Of a stretch of 64,000 nt of DNA, positions 1-12,281 are shown in pieces. The notes beneath the pieces are model-generated. The model ran no database searches and was not told the origin of the DNA. It saw nothing but the letters and a program-made list of their open reading frames with translations. Positions within the stretch are counted from its first letter, which is position 1, and every line of letters starts with the position of its first letter. The stretch lies in NCBI RefSeq assembly GCF_000504245.1, contig NZ_KI632509.1:4429502-4493501 (forward strand), in the 5' to 3' direction. A program made the position numbers and the translations under genes. The stretch is from Haloechinothrix halophila YIM 93223 (GTDB lineage Bacteria > Actinomycetota > Actinomycetes > Mycobacteriales > Pseudonocardiaceae).

Positions 1-414
1 AGCGTGCAGCTCTACCGCCGCGACGGTGCACAGCGGGTGTGCGTCGCCACCGCGGAACCGCCGAGCGGGTTGCGCGACACCGTTCCTGTCGGCGCGCGAC
101 TGCCGATGACGGCGGGCTCGGGCGCGAAGGTGCTCGCCGCGTGGTCCGATCCCACGACCCAGCGCAGCATCCTTGCCGACGCCGTGTTCGGCGAGCGCAC
201 GTTGCTCGAGGTGCGCAGGCGCGGCTGGGCGCAGAGCGTCGCCGAGCGCGAGCCAGGCGTGGCGAGCGTGTCCGCCCCGGTGCGGGACTCGACGGGCGCG
301 GTCGTCGCGGCGGTATCGGTATCCGGCCCCATTGAGCGCATCGGCCGCAAACCGGGCGTGCGATGGGCGTCCGATCTGCTCTCGGCCGCCGACGCGCTGA
401 CCGAACGTCTGTGA
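1..414 (+). CDS. IclR-family transcriptional regulator, C-terminal part (5' end outside window)
   Basis: Only the effector-binding half is present; the frame is open from base 1, so the N-terminal winged helix lies upstream of the window. The visible 137 codons show the typical IclR C-terminal pattern: a [18 protein letters not shown] segment (about residues 31-48), a segment reading [20 protein letters not shown] with the conserved Ser-Val-Ser-Ala-Pro, then a VAAVSVSGP strand. IclR proteins bind small ligands through this domain and usually repress or activate a neighbouring catabolic operon. The next gene begins 19 bases downstream on the same strand, so control of the hydantoinase/oxoprolinase gene is plausible but inferred. 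Family call is firm; ligand unknown. Confidence 0.85.
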   Translation, partial: SVQLYRRDGAQRVCVATAEPPSGLRDTVPVGARLPMTAGSGAKVLAAWSDPTTQRSILADAVFGERTLLEVRRRGWAQSVAEREPGVASVSAPVRDSTGAVVAAVSVSGPIERIGRKPGVRWASDLLSAADALTERL

Positions 415-433
415 TCCGGCGAGGTTTTCCGGC

Positions 434-4134
<3,701 letters not shown>

Positions 4135-4135
<1 letters not shown>

Positions 4136-4240
4136 CCGCCGTGTCCGACACTCAGGCCGCCGTGTCCGACACTCAGGCCGCCGTGTCCGACACTCAGGGT
4201 CCGTGTCCGACATTCCCGACGTCGTGTTTGGCGCATCCGA
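4135..4240 (+). repeat. 21-nt stop-codon-linked repeat array (about 5 units)
   Basis: Starting at the G of the TAG stop of the hydantoinase gene, GCCGCC plus GTGTCCGACACTCAG recurs at 4135, 4156 and 4177, followed by two degenerate units (core GTGTCCGACATTC, then GTGTTTGGCG). The units fit the pattern YGTGTCC-N9-GACGY that also appears at 10264, 25767, 25920 and 52991. The rest of the gap to 4397 holds an A/T-richer stretch (4290-4320) with no gene or clear promoter. Confidence 0.85.
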
Positions 4241-4397
4241 TCGCCCTGATTTGTAGTCAGCACATCAACGCGCACCGCGAGCACGCACCCAAAGTTTATG
4301 AATTTCCTTCAAATTAGCCGTAACGGCGCTCCGCGCTTGCTCGTTGTTCGATCTATACGGCCGTCAGTGGCCCGGCTCACGAACGGAGGCGGTAGTG

Positions 4398-6815
4398 GTG
4401 CGCGTAGTTCGGACAACGGTCGTCGCGGCGCTGGCGACGCTGGTGGCCACCCTTGTCAGTCCCAGTCCACCGACGAGCGCGCAACCAGCACCGACCGACC
4501 GATTCGCGCTCGCGAGCGGCTGCTTCACGGCGCAGACCGCTGACGGCGACTACCTCAGCCGCACCGAGAACACCGTCACCGCGACCGGGGCGTCGCCCGC
4601 CGACGCCGAGCCATGGCACCTGCGAGCCACCGACCTAGGGCGCTACCTGCTGTTCGGCAGCGAGCGGGATTTCCTCGCCGCATCGGATGGCGAATTCGGC
4701 AAAGCCCTCGACGGCGCGCTGAACAACTCGGCAGGCGCGATGGCCGATGGGCTCAGCAGAGGCACGACCGGACAACTCGCCGACGACCTCGCCGCAGGAC
4801 CACTCGGCACCACGACTGGCCGAGGCGCCCGGATCGTCACCGCCGCCGAGCCGAGCGATCTGGCTGACTGGCGGATCATCGAGGCACCCGGCGGATTCCA
4901 CATCAGCCTCCCTTCTCTCGATGCGTGGCTGACCACCGACGACAGCGGCACCGTCAGCCTCACCCCGAACAAGGACAACGCCACCACCCTGGCGTTCCGG
5001 CACGCCACTGGCTGCGCGCCGTGGCCGGAGGCCGACGTCAACGTCACCGGTCCGGTGGCAACCGGCGAGACACCGTACGGCGAGGTGCGTGGATTCCTCG
5101 ACGGCCACCTGCACGGCATGGCGTTCGAGTTCGTCGGTGGCAGGGCGCGTTGTGGCAGGCCGTGGCACCGCTTCGGCGTCATCGAGGCGTTGCAGGGCTG
5201 CCAGGAGCATGAGGCGTCCGGCGGGCGCACCCACCTGCTGGAAGCCGTCCTCTCCGAGCGCGACCCGATCGCGGGCCATGACACGCAGGGCTGGCCGACG
5301 TTCCACGACTGGCCCGCGCACGACTCGCTGACCTACGAGCAGGTGTACTACCGGTGGCTGGAACGCGCCTGGCGCGGCGGGCTGCGCATGGTGACCAACC
5401 TGCTCGTCGAGAACCACGCGCTGTGCGAGCAGTACCCGTTCAAACGCAACGACTGCAACGAGATGAACAGCGCCGCGCTGCAAGCCAAGCGCATCCGCCA
5501 GTTGGAGCGCTACATCGACGCGCAACACGGCGGCCCAGGCGAGGGCTGGCTGCGCATCGTGGACGACCCGTTCGAGGCGCGCCGCGTCGCGAACTCCGGC
5601 AAGCTCGCCGTGGTGCTCGGCGTCGAGCTGTCAGTGCCGTTCGACTGCGGACTGAAGGCGAATCAGCCCACGTGCGATCGCGAGCAGATCGACGCCGCCA
5701 TCGACGAGTTGTACGACCTCGGGGTGCGACAGCTCGAACTGGTGAACAAGTTCGACAACGCATTGACCGGGGTGAAGGGCGACGCAGGCAGCACGGGCGT
5801 CGTGGTCAACAGCGGCAACTTCTACTCCACCGGCCAGTTCTGGCGGATGCGCAACTGCGAGGACGCGCATGCGCACGACCACACCCAGCCGAACGTCTCC
5901 GACGACTCGGGCGCACCCCAGGAGTTCACCGGAAGGGATTCCATCTTCGGCGCGATTCTGGCCGCGACTGGTACCAGTGGCGTGGCGCCGCTGTACCCGG
6001 AAGGGCCGCACTGCAACGTCCGCGGTCTGTCCGAACTGGGCAAGCACGCGCTGAATCGGATCGTCGAGCGTGGCCTGCTGTTCGATCCGGACCACATGAG
6101 TGCCAAGGCCGCCGACGAATCGCTCGACCTGCTCGAACGGAAGGGCTACTCCGGCGTGATCTCCAGCCACAGCTGGGCGGACAAGACGATCTACCCGCGT
6201 GTCTACGAGCTCGGCGGGGTGGTCACGCCGTATGCGGGTGACTCCGATGGCTTCGTCGAGAAGTGGCGCGAACACCGCGAGTGGGCGGACGACCGGTTCT
6301 ACTTCGGATTCGGCTACGGCTCGGACACCAACGGCTTCGGCGCGCAGGGTGCGCCGCGCGGGGACACTCCCACGGCGGTGCGATACCCGTTCACCGGATT
6401 CGGCGGCACCACGATCCACCGGCAAGTCAGCGGCGAGCGGACGTTTGACGTCAACACCGACGGCGTCGCGCACTACGGCCTCTACCCGGACTGGATCGAG
6501 GACCTGCGGAGGCAGGCTGGCGAGCAGATCGTCGATGACATGACGCGCGGGCCGGAGGCATACCTGCAGATGTGGGAACGCGCCATCGGTATCGCGCCGG
6601 ATTCCTGCCGGGACGACGTTGGCGACCTCACCGACGCCGACGCCACCCGCGTCACGACGGGCATGCCCCCTTCCGAGGTGCTGCGTGCGCTGGGCCAACC
6701 GGCCTCGCGTGACAACCGCACCTTCACTTACTGCCTCGCGGGGGATCGCTTCCTGCGAGTGCGGTTCGACCGACACGACCGAGTGGCGCAAGTCCGGGTG
6801 AGCCGGACTCGCTAG
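4398..6815 (+). CDS. Secreted metal-dependent hydrolase, amidohydrolase / M19-dipeptidase-like
   Basis: The 805-residue protein has a Sec signal peptide (MRVVRTTVVAALATLVATL, then SPSPPTSA). The GTG at 4398 is chosen because GGAGG lies 8 bases upstream. Residues about 40-215 look like an all-beta N-terminal module. The central region has features of the amidohydrolase/M19 TIM-barrel group: an HxH pair in DGHLHGM (about 234), LELVNKFDNAL (about 450), a metal-type DPDHMS (about 562), SSHSW (about 589) and a DTNGFG loop (about 644). The last 75 residues (TTGMPPSEVLRALGQP and following strands) resemble a small BamE/SmpA-like fold. Substrate is unknown. It heads a run of four exported or membrane proteins; the next gene starts 17 bases downstream. 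Hydrolase class moderately sure, dipeptidase activity unproven. Confidence 0.7.
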   Translation: MRVVRTTVVAALATLVATLVSPSPPTSAQPAPTDRFALASGCFTAQTADGDYLSRTENTVTATGASPADAEPWHLRATDLGRYLLFGSERDFLAASDGEFGKALDGALNNSAGAMADGLSRGTTGQLADDLAAGPLGTTTGRGARIVTAAEPSDLADWRIIEAPGGFHISLPSLDAWLTTDDSGTVSLTPNKDNATTLAFRHATGCAPWPEADVNVTGPVATGETPYGEVRGFLDGHLHGMAFEFVGGRARCGRPWHRFGVIEALQGCQEHEASGGRTHLLEAVLSERDPIAGHDTQGWPTFHDWPAHDSLTYEQVYYRWLERAWRGGLRMVTNLLVENHALCEQYPFKRNDCNEMNSAALQAKRIRQLERYIDAQHGGPGEGWLRIVDDPFEARRVANSGKLAVVLGVELSVPFDCGLKANQPTCDREQIDAAIDELYDLGVRQLELVNKFDNALTGVKGDAGSTGVVVNSGNFYSTGQFWRMRNCEDAHAHDHTQPNVSDDSGAPQEFTGRDSIFGAILAATGTSGVAPLYPEGPHCNVRGLSELGKHALNRIVERGLLFDPDHMSAKAADESLDLLERKGYSGVISSHSWADKTIYPRVYELGGVVTPYAGDSDGFVEKWREHREWADDRFYFGFGYGSDTNGFGAQGAPRGDTPTAVRYPFTGFGGTTIHRQVSGERTFDVNTDGVAHYGLYPDWIEDLRRQAGEQIVDDMTRGPEAYLQMWERAIGIAPDSCRDDVGDLTDADATRVTTGMPPSEVLRALGQPASRDNRTFTYCLAGDRFLRVRFDRHDRVAQVRVSRTR

Positions 6816-6832
6816 TCGTCTAGGAGGTTGTC

Positions 6833-8578
6833 ATGGTCCGCTGTACCAGTCTGATCACACTGGTGGTGGCGCTCATATTCGGCGCCGCCACACCCGCGTT
6901 GGCCCACGAGGAACGCGAGTCGCGGTTCCCGCCGGGCGACGGGAGCGTCCCGGTGCACCGCGGCATCGACGAGGCCGCCGACGTCCACGTGGTCTGTAAA
7001 CCAGACTCGCGGCAACGAATCCGGCAGATCGACGATCCTCGGCTGCGGTCGTTCAATCAGAAACTGCTCGGGCAGTGCGAGTTCGAGCACCTGCAGGCCG
7101 CGGTGGACGCGGTTTCCGAGCAGGGCACGAACATCTACGTCCTTCCGGGTGAGTACCGCGAGGAGCCGTCGTGGGCCCCGGAATGCACCAAGGACTACGA
7201 CGGCGGTGTCGTCGACTACGAGCTGATGACTCGGTGCGGTGAGGTGGTCAACCTCGTCACCATCGCGGGTGACGACCCGGACGACCCGGACATCACCTGC
7301 GACAACGCACTCTGTGACCTGCAGATCGAAGGCACCGGCGACGACGCGCAGGACGTCGTGTTCACCGGCGGGTTCCAGCGGAACGGCGACTGGGTCAAAC
7401 ACAACGGGCTCAAGGCGGACCGGGCGGACGGCTTCTACCTCACGAACATGACGTTCGAACTGTTCCGGGAGAACGCCATCTACGTGCACGAAACCGACGG
7501 CTACACGCTCGACGACGTCGTCGCCAGGAAGAATGACCTCTACGGCATTCTCACGTTCACCTCGGACCACGGCCTGATCAGTGACTGCGAGACGTCGCAC
7601 AACGGCGACTCCGGGGTGTATCCAGGCTCGCCCGCGGACGTGAACTCGCAGGACACCAACACCGGGCCACTGGAACGCTGGGCGGTGGAGATCACTGGCT
7701 GCGACACCCACCACAACGCGCTCGGTTTCTCCGGCACGGCGGGGAATTCAGTGTATTTCCACGACAACGACGTTCACCACAACGGCGCGGGCTACGTGAC
7801 CGATTCCGTCGTCGGCGATCACCCAGGCATGCCGCAGGATCACGCCTGGGTCGAGGACAACCAGATCTACTCGAACAACGTCAACTACTACCCGAATGTG
7901 CAGGAAGGCGGCCCCTGCACAGCGGACAAGCCCGCCGACCGAGGGCATCAGGACGGCGTGGTGTGCCCGGCCTTCCCGGTACCGGTCGGCACGGGCGTGC
8001 TGATCGCGGGCGGGAACCACAACTTCGTGACGTCCAACGAGATCTACGACAACTGGCGCAACGGCGTCATGCTGTTCTGGGCGCCGGCGGCGATCCGGGG
8101 CGAATACGACCCGACATTGCAGCAGGACAATCCGCATCACAACGCGTTCACCAAGAACCAGATGGGTTACCAGCCCGGCGGCGCGGTGCTGCCGAACGGC
8201 ACCGACTTCTGGTGGGACGACGCGGGCAACGGCAACTGCTGGGACGGCAACCTCGCCGCGCCTGGCGCGGAGATCACACACAACGCCACGGATCCGCGCG
8301 GCCTGCCGGGCTGCCCGCGCGGATCGACATGGCCGATCGGCAACGTGGTGAAGTCCGCGCAGCTGCTGCCGTGCTCGCAGTACAACCGGGAGTCCAATCC
8401 GGACCCGGTGGGCTGTGACTGGATGGACACGCCGCCCCGGCCGGGCTCTTCGGCATCGGAGGGCACGGTGAACACGATGTCGATGCCGGTCGGCGCGAGC
8501 GGAATCGGTGTGCTGCTGGCGGCAGCGGCGCTCAGTCTGGTGGCATGGCGCCGCAGGCGTGCCGGAACGTCGGCATGA
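6833..8578 (+). CDS. Secreted right-handed beta-helix protein with C-terminal membrane anchor
   Basis: A 581-residue protein with signal peptide MVRCTSLITLVVALIFGAA ending at TPALA, an ATG preceded by a strong AGGAGG at 6821-6827, and a C-terminal transmembrane helix (about 553-572) followed by WRRRRAGTSA. Residues about 90-450 contain successive short beta-strand turns with Asn/Asp/Gly-rich corners (NGDSGVYPGS, YFHDNDVHHNGAG, TSNEIYDNWRNGV), the signature of parallel beta-helix (PbH1) proteins such as polysaccharide lyases and mannuronan epimerases. No catalytic residues can be assigned. The stop overlaps the start of the next gene (ATGA), suggesting translational coupling. It probably acts at the cell surface on, or as a binder of, a polymer. 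Confidence 0.82.
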   Translation: MVRCTSLITLVVALIFGAATPALAHEERESRFPPGDGSVPVHRGIDEAADVHVVCKPDSRQRIRQIDDPRLRSFNQKLLGQCEFEHLQAAVDAVSEQGTNIYVLPGEYREEPSWAPECTKDYDGGVVDYELMTRCGEVVNLVTIAGDDPDDPDITCDNALCDLQIEGTGDDAQDVVFTGGFQRNGDWVKHNGLKADRADGFYLTNMTFELFRENAIYVHETDGYTLDDVVARKNDLYGILTFTSDHGLISDCETSHNGDSGVYPGSPADVNSQDTNTGPLERWAVEITGCDTHHNALGFSGTAGNSVYFHDNDVHHNGAGYVTDSVVGDHPGMPQDHAWVEDNQIYSNNVNYYPNVQEGGPCTADKPADRGHQDGVVCPAFPVPVGTGVLIAGGNHNFVTSNEIYDNWRNGVMLFWAPAAIRGEYDPTLQQDNPHHNAFTKNQMGYQPGGAVLPNGTDFWWDDAGNGNCWDGNLAAPGAEITHNATDPRGLPGCPRGSTWPIGNVVKSAQLLPCSQYNRESNPDPVGCDWMDTPPRPGSSASEGTVNTMSMPVGASGIGVLLAAAALSLVAWRRRRAGTSA

Positions 8579-9210
8579 TCTGGCGCAGATGGACGTGGCG
8601 TGGGACGACCTGGCGCGGGATTGTCCGGCGCAGCTTGGCCCCGCGCAGCGTGGCCAGACGCAGGTGGGTTGCCGCGAGCGGGGTGCTGCTCGCGGCACTC
8701 GCCGTGGCCGGGTACGTCGTGGTGCCGTCACTCGCGCACTTCGCTGGCGGGACATCGCCGACGATGCCGGACGACGCGCACGTGGCGGTGCCGACGTTCG
8801 GTGAGCGCGGCAGCGACGTGCTGGCCTACCAGGACGGCGACACGTTCACGATGACGTTCCCACTGGTCAACGACGGCTGGCTGCCGGTGACCGTGCGCGA
8901 TGTCCTGCTGTCCGACGGCCCGCGTCCGCTCGTCAGGGTCACGTCGGTGACATCCCATGGCACGCCGCTGCCGGTGACCGTGCCCGCCGGTGAGACGCGG
9001 CGGGTGGAGCTCACGGTGCGGTTCGACAACTGCCGCTACTACCACGAGCGGGAGATGCAGGTGATCTCCGGCGCGGTCGTCGACGGCAGCGTGTTCGGCC
9101 GTGACCTGCGGACGACAGCTGGCTTCGAGCACGATCTGGTGGTGTCCAGTCCGATGATCGCCAGCTGCCCCGACCGGACGCTGCGCCGCGACGACGACGT
9201 CCGGCGGTAG
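8575..9210 (+). CDS. Membrane-anchored extracellular protein of unknown function
   Basis: Translation is taken from the ATG at 8575 because it forms an ATGA overlap with the beta-helix gene. The 211-residue product begins with a very Arg/Trp-rich cytoplasmic tail (MIWRRWTWRGTTWRG), then one transmembrane helix (about residues 34-55, ending in VVPSLAHF) and an extracellular domain of about 155 residues rich in beta-strand patterns (FTMTFPLVNDGWLPVTVRDV; VTVPAGETRRVELTVRF) that look like an immunoglobulin-type sandwich. No family is recognised. The tight coupling suggests that it works with the upstream beta-helix protein at the cell surface. Confidence 0.75.
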   Translation: MIWRRWTWRGTTWRGIVRRSLAPRSVARRRWVAASGVLLAALAVAGYVVVPSLAHFAGGTSPTMPDDAHVAVPTFGERGSDVLAYQDGDTFTMTFPLVNDGWLPVTVRDVLLSDGPRPLVRVTSVTSHGTPLPVTVPAGETRRVELTVRFDNCRYYHEREMQVISGAVVDGSVFGRDLRTTAGFEHDLVVSSPMIASCPDRTLRRDDDVRR

Positions 9211-9376
9211 GTCCACGGCGGCACACGTAACTCCACGCCACTAACCGTCGTTGACTCGCTGGCAAGAGTTTCCGGCTTGCCGGGGCATGGGTTCGGCGCC
9301 ACGCGCGGCGACCTCAGGCGCGTCATCCACAGGTGGTGTGCCTTCGCCCTTCCCTGCGTACCAACGGAGAAGGCAC

Positions 9377-10249
9377 ATGAAGTTCAAACGGACGCTGATC
9401 GCGCTGGCCACGGTAGTGACGATGGCAGCGGTGGGTGCCGCGCACGCGGGCGGCACCGTGTCAACTGTGTCGGATGACCCGTTCGCCGGTGCGACCGTCA
9501 GCGAGCTGAGTGCCCCAAAACCCGACTGGTACACCGACGAACTCCACGCGCAGGTCGTCGCGGCAGGCAAGAAGGGCGACACGGTCCCGATCCCCGACGG
9601 CGTCGACTACCCGACCAGCGGGCTCGCGTTCACCGGCATCCGCCCCGGCGCCTGGATCATCGCGCCAGCAGGCTGCACGACGAACTTCGTGTTCGGACGC
9701 AAGGGTGACTACTCGATTGGCACGGCAGGGCACTGCGCCGAGGTCGGCGACGAGGTCACGCTGATCGCCGCACCCGGAGTGCTGATGAACATCGGCAAGA
9801 CGGTCAAGAGCGTGGACAACGGCGTCGGCAACGACTTCGCACTGATCGACATCTACCCACGCATGCAGCAGTACGTGAATCCGTCGATGGCGTATTTCGG
9901 CGGCCCGACGTCAGCTGGGGATCCCCGGTTCGGAGACCTGGTCGAGCACGCGGGGCATGGCCTCGTGGTCGGCACTGGCGGCACGCCTCGCGCCGGGATC
10001 GTGGTGTATCGGGGCTCTGGCGAGACCCGGCGTGGCGATGCGTTCGCCTGGGACGGTGCCGCGGCGCCTGGCGACTCCGGCTCGTCCGTGCGGCTGACCA
10101 CCGGCGAAGCGGCGGGCAACCTGACACACCTCGTCGTGGGCGGACAGTACGCGCCGGGCCTCGTCGCGGGGACGTCGATCGACCGCATGCTCCGTATCGC
10201 GGGCAAGTCCCTCGCTACGGCACCAGACCTGCCGGATCCGCTGTACTGA
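9377..10249 (+). CDS. Secreted trypsin-like serine protease (S1 family)
   Basis: The start at 9377 is preceded by GGAGAAGG and yields a 290-residue preprotein with signal sequence MKFKRTLIALATVVTMAAVG ending at AAHA. The catalytic triad of the chymotrypsin fold is visible: His in GTAGHC (about 119), Asp in NDFALID (about 153) and Ser in PGDSGSSV (about 233). Cys in APAGCTTNF and in the TAGHC motif can form the usual disulfide. The mature enzyme is a small extracellular endopeptidase; specificity cannot be read. A frame open from 9251 would add 42 residues before the signal peptide and is rejected. It is the last gene of the exported cluster and converges on the PIG-L gene at 10352. The gap 9211-9376 shows no convincing promoter. 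Confidence 0.88.
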   Translation: MKFKRTLIALATVVTMAAVGAAHAGGTVSTVSDDPFAGATVSELSAPKPDWYTDELHAQVVAAGKKGDTVPIPDGVDYPTSGLAFTGIRPGAWIIAPAGCTTNFVFGRKGDYSIGTAGHCAEVGDEVTLIAAPGVLMNIGKTVKSVDNGVGNDFALIDIYPRMQQYVNPSMAYFGGPTSAGDPRFGDLVEHAGHGLVVGTGGTPRAGIVVYRGSGETRRGDAFAWDGAAAPGDSGSSVRLTTGEAAGNLTHLVVGGQYAPGLVAGTSIDRMLRIAGKSLATAPDLPDPLY

Positions 10250-10263
10250 GCGCGGTTTAGCGA

Positions 10264-10351
10264 CCGCCCGGAATGCCGAACACAGCGTCCCGAGTGCCAA
10301 ATACAACGTCGGGAACGCAGGACACGGCGTCGGCAGCGTCGGACACGGCGG
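10264..10351 (-). repeat. 21-nt stop-codon-linked repeat array (4 units)
   Basis: Read on the minus strand, the array begins directly after the TAG stop of the PIG-L gene with CCGC, followed by four 21-nt units with cores CGTGTCCGACG, CGTGTCCTGCG, TGTATTTGGCA and TGTGTTCGGCA, each ending GACGC/T or similar. The junction TAGCCGCCGTGTCCGA is the same as at the hydantoinase stop (4133). It fills the space between two convergent genes. Confidence 0.85.
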
Positions 10352-11134
10352 CTACAGGCCTGCGAAGAGATCGTCGCCGGAGTCGCCGGGGCGGATGAAC
10401 CACTCCGTTCCGAACATCAGGCGGAACGCGTCGTCAGGCATGCTCAGGAAGAACGACTGCTCGCTGATCTGACTCGCGTGCGCGCGCATCGCGGCACGCT
10501 TCACATCCAGAAACGCCGTCACGTCGACACCGGTGGTGATCACGGACTCTGGCTTGCCGAAGTCGGTGTTCGATTCGATGTCAGGCAACTCCACACCAGC
10601 GGCCTCAGCCTGCTCCGCGAACACGGCCATGGTGCGCAGCGCGTGGTCGCGGTTGATCGTGCTTTCGTATACCTTCGGCGTCCCGGCGAGTTCAGCCGCG
10701 CGCGTGCCGACGCGATGGACCTGGATGTGATCCGGGTGGCCGTAGCCGCCGTTGTCGTCGTAGATCGTGAGCACGTCGGCGCTCTCTTCCCACAGAATAT
10801 CCGCGAGTTTGGCCGCCGCTTCCTCAACCGACGTCGTCCAGAACGAGCCGGGCGCGTCGTTGCTCGCCTCGCCCATCATGCCGGAGTCGTTGTAGCCGAG
10901 GAACTCCACGCGATGCGCGCCAAGGATCTCCGCGGCGGCATGGGTCTCGGCGACCCGCCGCTGCCAGAGCTGCTCTCCCTCCGCGAGGAACCCATCCGGC
11001 ACCTCGCCTTCCTCACCCCTTGTCGCGACGACGAGCACGACGCGATGACCGTCCTCGTACGCCTTGCGCATGACACCGCCGCAGGTGATGCACTCGTCGT
11101 CAGGGTGGGCATGAAATGTCACCAAAGTAGCCAC
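10352..11134 (-). CDS. PIG-L (LmbE) family zinc-dependent deacetylase / amidase
   Basis: The 260-residue protein starts at a GTG (11134) placed so that the first strand reads MATLVTFHAHPDDE, the canonical PIG-L N-terminus. Zinc ligands are His10, Asp13 and a later His in GYGHPDHIQVH (about 131-141); DDNGGYGHPDHI is close to the form seen in mycothiol S-conjugate amidase (Mca) and MshB, although Mca is usually about 30 residues longer. The family removes acetyl or acyl groups from N-acetylglucosamine-type substrates. A role in mycothiol-linked detoxification is possible but not shown by neighbours (STAS protein upstream, protease converging). Confidence 0.85.
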   Translation of the reverse strand: MATLVTFHAHPDDECITCGGVMRKAYEDGHRVVLVVATRGEEGEVPDGFLAEGEQLWQRRVAETHAAAEILGAHRVEFLGYNDSGMMGEASNDAPGSFWTTSVEEAAAKLADILWEESADVLTIYDDNGGYGHPDHIQVHRVGTRAAELAGTPKVYESTINRDHALRTMAVFAEQAEAAGVELPDIESNTDFGKPESVITTGVDVTAFLDVKRAAMRAHASQISEQSFFLSMPDDAFRLMFGTEWFIRPGDSGDDLFAGL

Positions 11135-11184
11135 GGCCTCAGACGATACCCAGCCCCACCGACAGCGGGCATGCTCCAGCGTGC

Positions 11185-11562
11185 TCAGGCGGTCTGTTGC
11201 TGATCCGCGACCGTGTACTCGTTCAACGGCGGCATGGTGGCGGTGATGTGGAACCTGCCGGTGAGCCCGGCGACCTCGATGGGACGCAGCACCGCGCGGT
11301 CGGCCGCGACCACCAACAACGTGACGTCGCGCTCCCGACACTCCTGATCCGCCCAGATCAGCAGTTGAAGGCCGACCGTGCCGAAGAACACGACGCGGGA
11401 AAGATCAAGGACCAGCTTGCGCCGGCCATCCGAGGCCACCAGCGCGCTGCGCAGCCGATACTCCAGGTTCTCTGCCGTACTCACGTCTACCGCCCCGTGG
11501 GCCTCGACCACGATGGAATCGCTGAAAACGTGAGAGTCGACGCGCAAGGTCCGCATGCTCAT
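11185..11562 (-). CDS. STAS-domain protein (anti-sigma factor antagonist-like)
   Basis: The 125-residue protein is a single STAS domain: VDSHVFSDSIVVEAHGAVDV is the first beta pair, KLVLDLSRVVFFGTVGLQLL (49-68) is the central strand-loop-helix, and a helix follows (about 93-105). In SpoIIAA-type antagonists the loop reads Asp-Ser-Ser-Gly-Leu and a kinase phosphorylates the serine. Here the corresponding residues are Gly61-Thr62-Val63-Gly64-Leu65, so the phospho-acceptor serine is absent. It may be constitutively active, use Thr62, or have another ligand. ATG with AGAGGG upstream. Divergent from the TetR gene at 11659, sharing a 96-bp promoter region that contains a palindromic operator. Confidence 0.85.
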   Translation of the reverse strand: MSMRTLRVDSHVFSDSIVVEAHGAVDVSTAENLEYRLRSALVASDGRRKLVLDLSRVVFFGTVGLQLLIWADQECRERDVTLLVVAADRAVLRPIEVAGLTGRFHITATMPPLNEYTVADQQQTA

Positions 11563-11620
11563 CGCCCTCTCTATCGGGGGTGTAGACCGGCAGGGTGACG
11601 GCCTAAGACCTTGCTATCAG

Positions 11621-11638
11621 AGACAGACAGGTCTGTCT
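11621..11638. promoter_or_regulatory. Palindromic operator for the adjacent TetR regulator
   Basis: AGACAGAC-AG-GTCTGTCT is a perfect 8-2-8 inverted repeat located 20 bases before the TetR ATG and 58 bases before the STAS start. TetR dimers commonly bind 16-20 bp palindromes of this shape (TAGACAGACxxGTCTGTCTA type) and repress their own gene. Binding is inferred. Confidence 0.75.
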
Positions 11639-11658
11639 AGCAGTACGATAAGGGGACT

Positions 11659-12252
11659 ATGAGTGCTGGTAGCCCGACCGACGACCCCACAGCGGCGCAG
11701 GGGCGCATCCTCGACACCGCGTACGACCTGTTCGCGCAACGGGGTATTCGCGCGGTCGGCATCGACGAAGTCATCTCCCAGTCCAAGGTCGCGAAGGCCA
11801 CTCTTTACCGGCACTTCCCCTCCAAGGACGACTTGGTCCTGGCCTTCCTCGAGAATCGAGAGCAGCGCTGGACCTTCGGGTTCGTTGAGGCAGAGTCACA
11901 CCGCAGGGGCACCACACCCGAAGAACAACTGCTCGCCATCTTCGACGTCTTCCACGACTGGTTCCAGGGCGCTGGTTTCGAGGCATGCTCGTTCATCAAC
12001 GTCCTGCTGGAGATGGGACGGGATCACCCGGCAGGGGCAGCCTGCGTCAAGCACCTTGCCACCATTCGATGCGTGGTGGCCGAACGCGCGGAACGCGCGG
12101 GGCTGCGCGACCCGGACGAGTTCGCGCGGTCGTGGCACATCCTGATGAAGGGCTCGATCATCAGCGCCGCCGAGGGCGACACCAAGGCCGCCCGACGCGC
12201 CAAGGCGATGGCCCGCGCGCTGATCGAACAGTACCGGCCGGACAACAGCTGA
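11659..12252 (+). CDS. TetR-family transcriptional regulator
   Basis: A 197-residue regulator with the N-terminal TetR helix-turn-helix at residues 15-61 (RILDTAYDLFAQRGIRAVGI, DEVISQSKVAKATLYRHFPS, KDDLV). The C-terminal ligand domain includes CSFINVLLEMG and HILMKGSIISAAEGD, like the TetR_C subgroup that often senses small lipophilic or aromatic compounds. A perfect palindrome sits 20 bases upstream, consistent with autorepression and perhaps control of the divergent STAS gene. The start is the ATG at 11659; a second reading frame over the same DNA is a shadow. Confidence 0.92.
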   Translation: MSAGSPTDDPTAAQGRILDTAYDLFAQRGIRAVGIDEVISQSKVAKATLYRHFPSKDDLVLAFLENREQRWTFGFVEAESHRRGTTPEEQLLAIFDVFHDWFQGAGFEACSFINVLLEMGRDHPAGAACVKHLATIRCVVAERAERAGLRDPDEFARSWHILMKGSIISAAEGDTKAARRAKAMARALIEQYRPDNS

Positions 12253-12281
12253 CTCCCGTCAACCGCGCCGCCTGACCAGCG

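Noticed and set aside
9251-9376. Extended N-terminus for the serine protease
   Set aside because: It would place 42 residues before a normal signal peptide and lacks a ribosome site.
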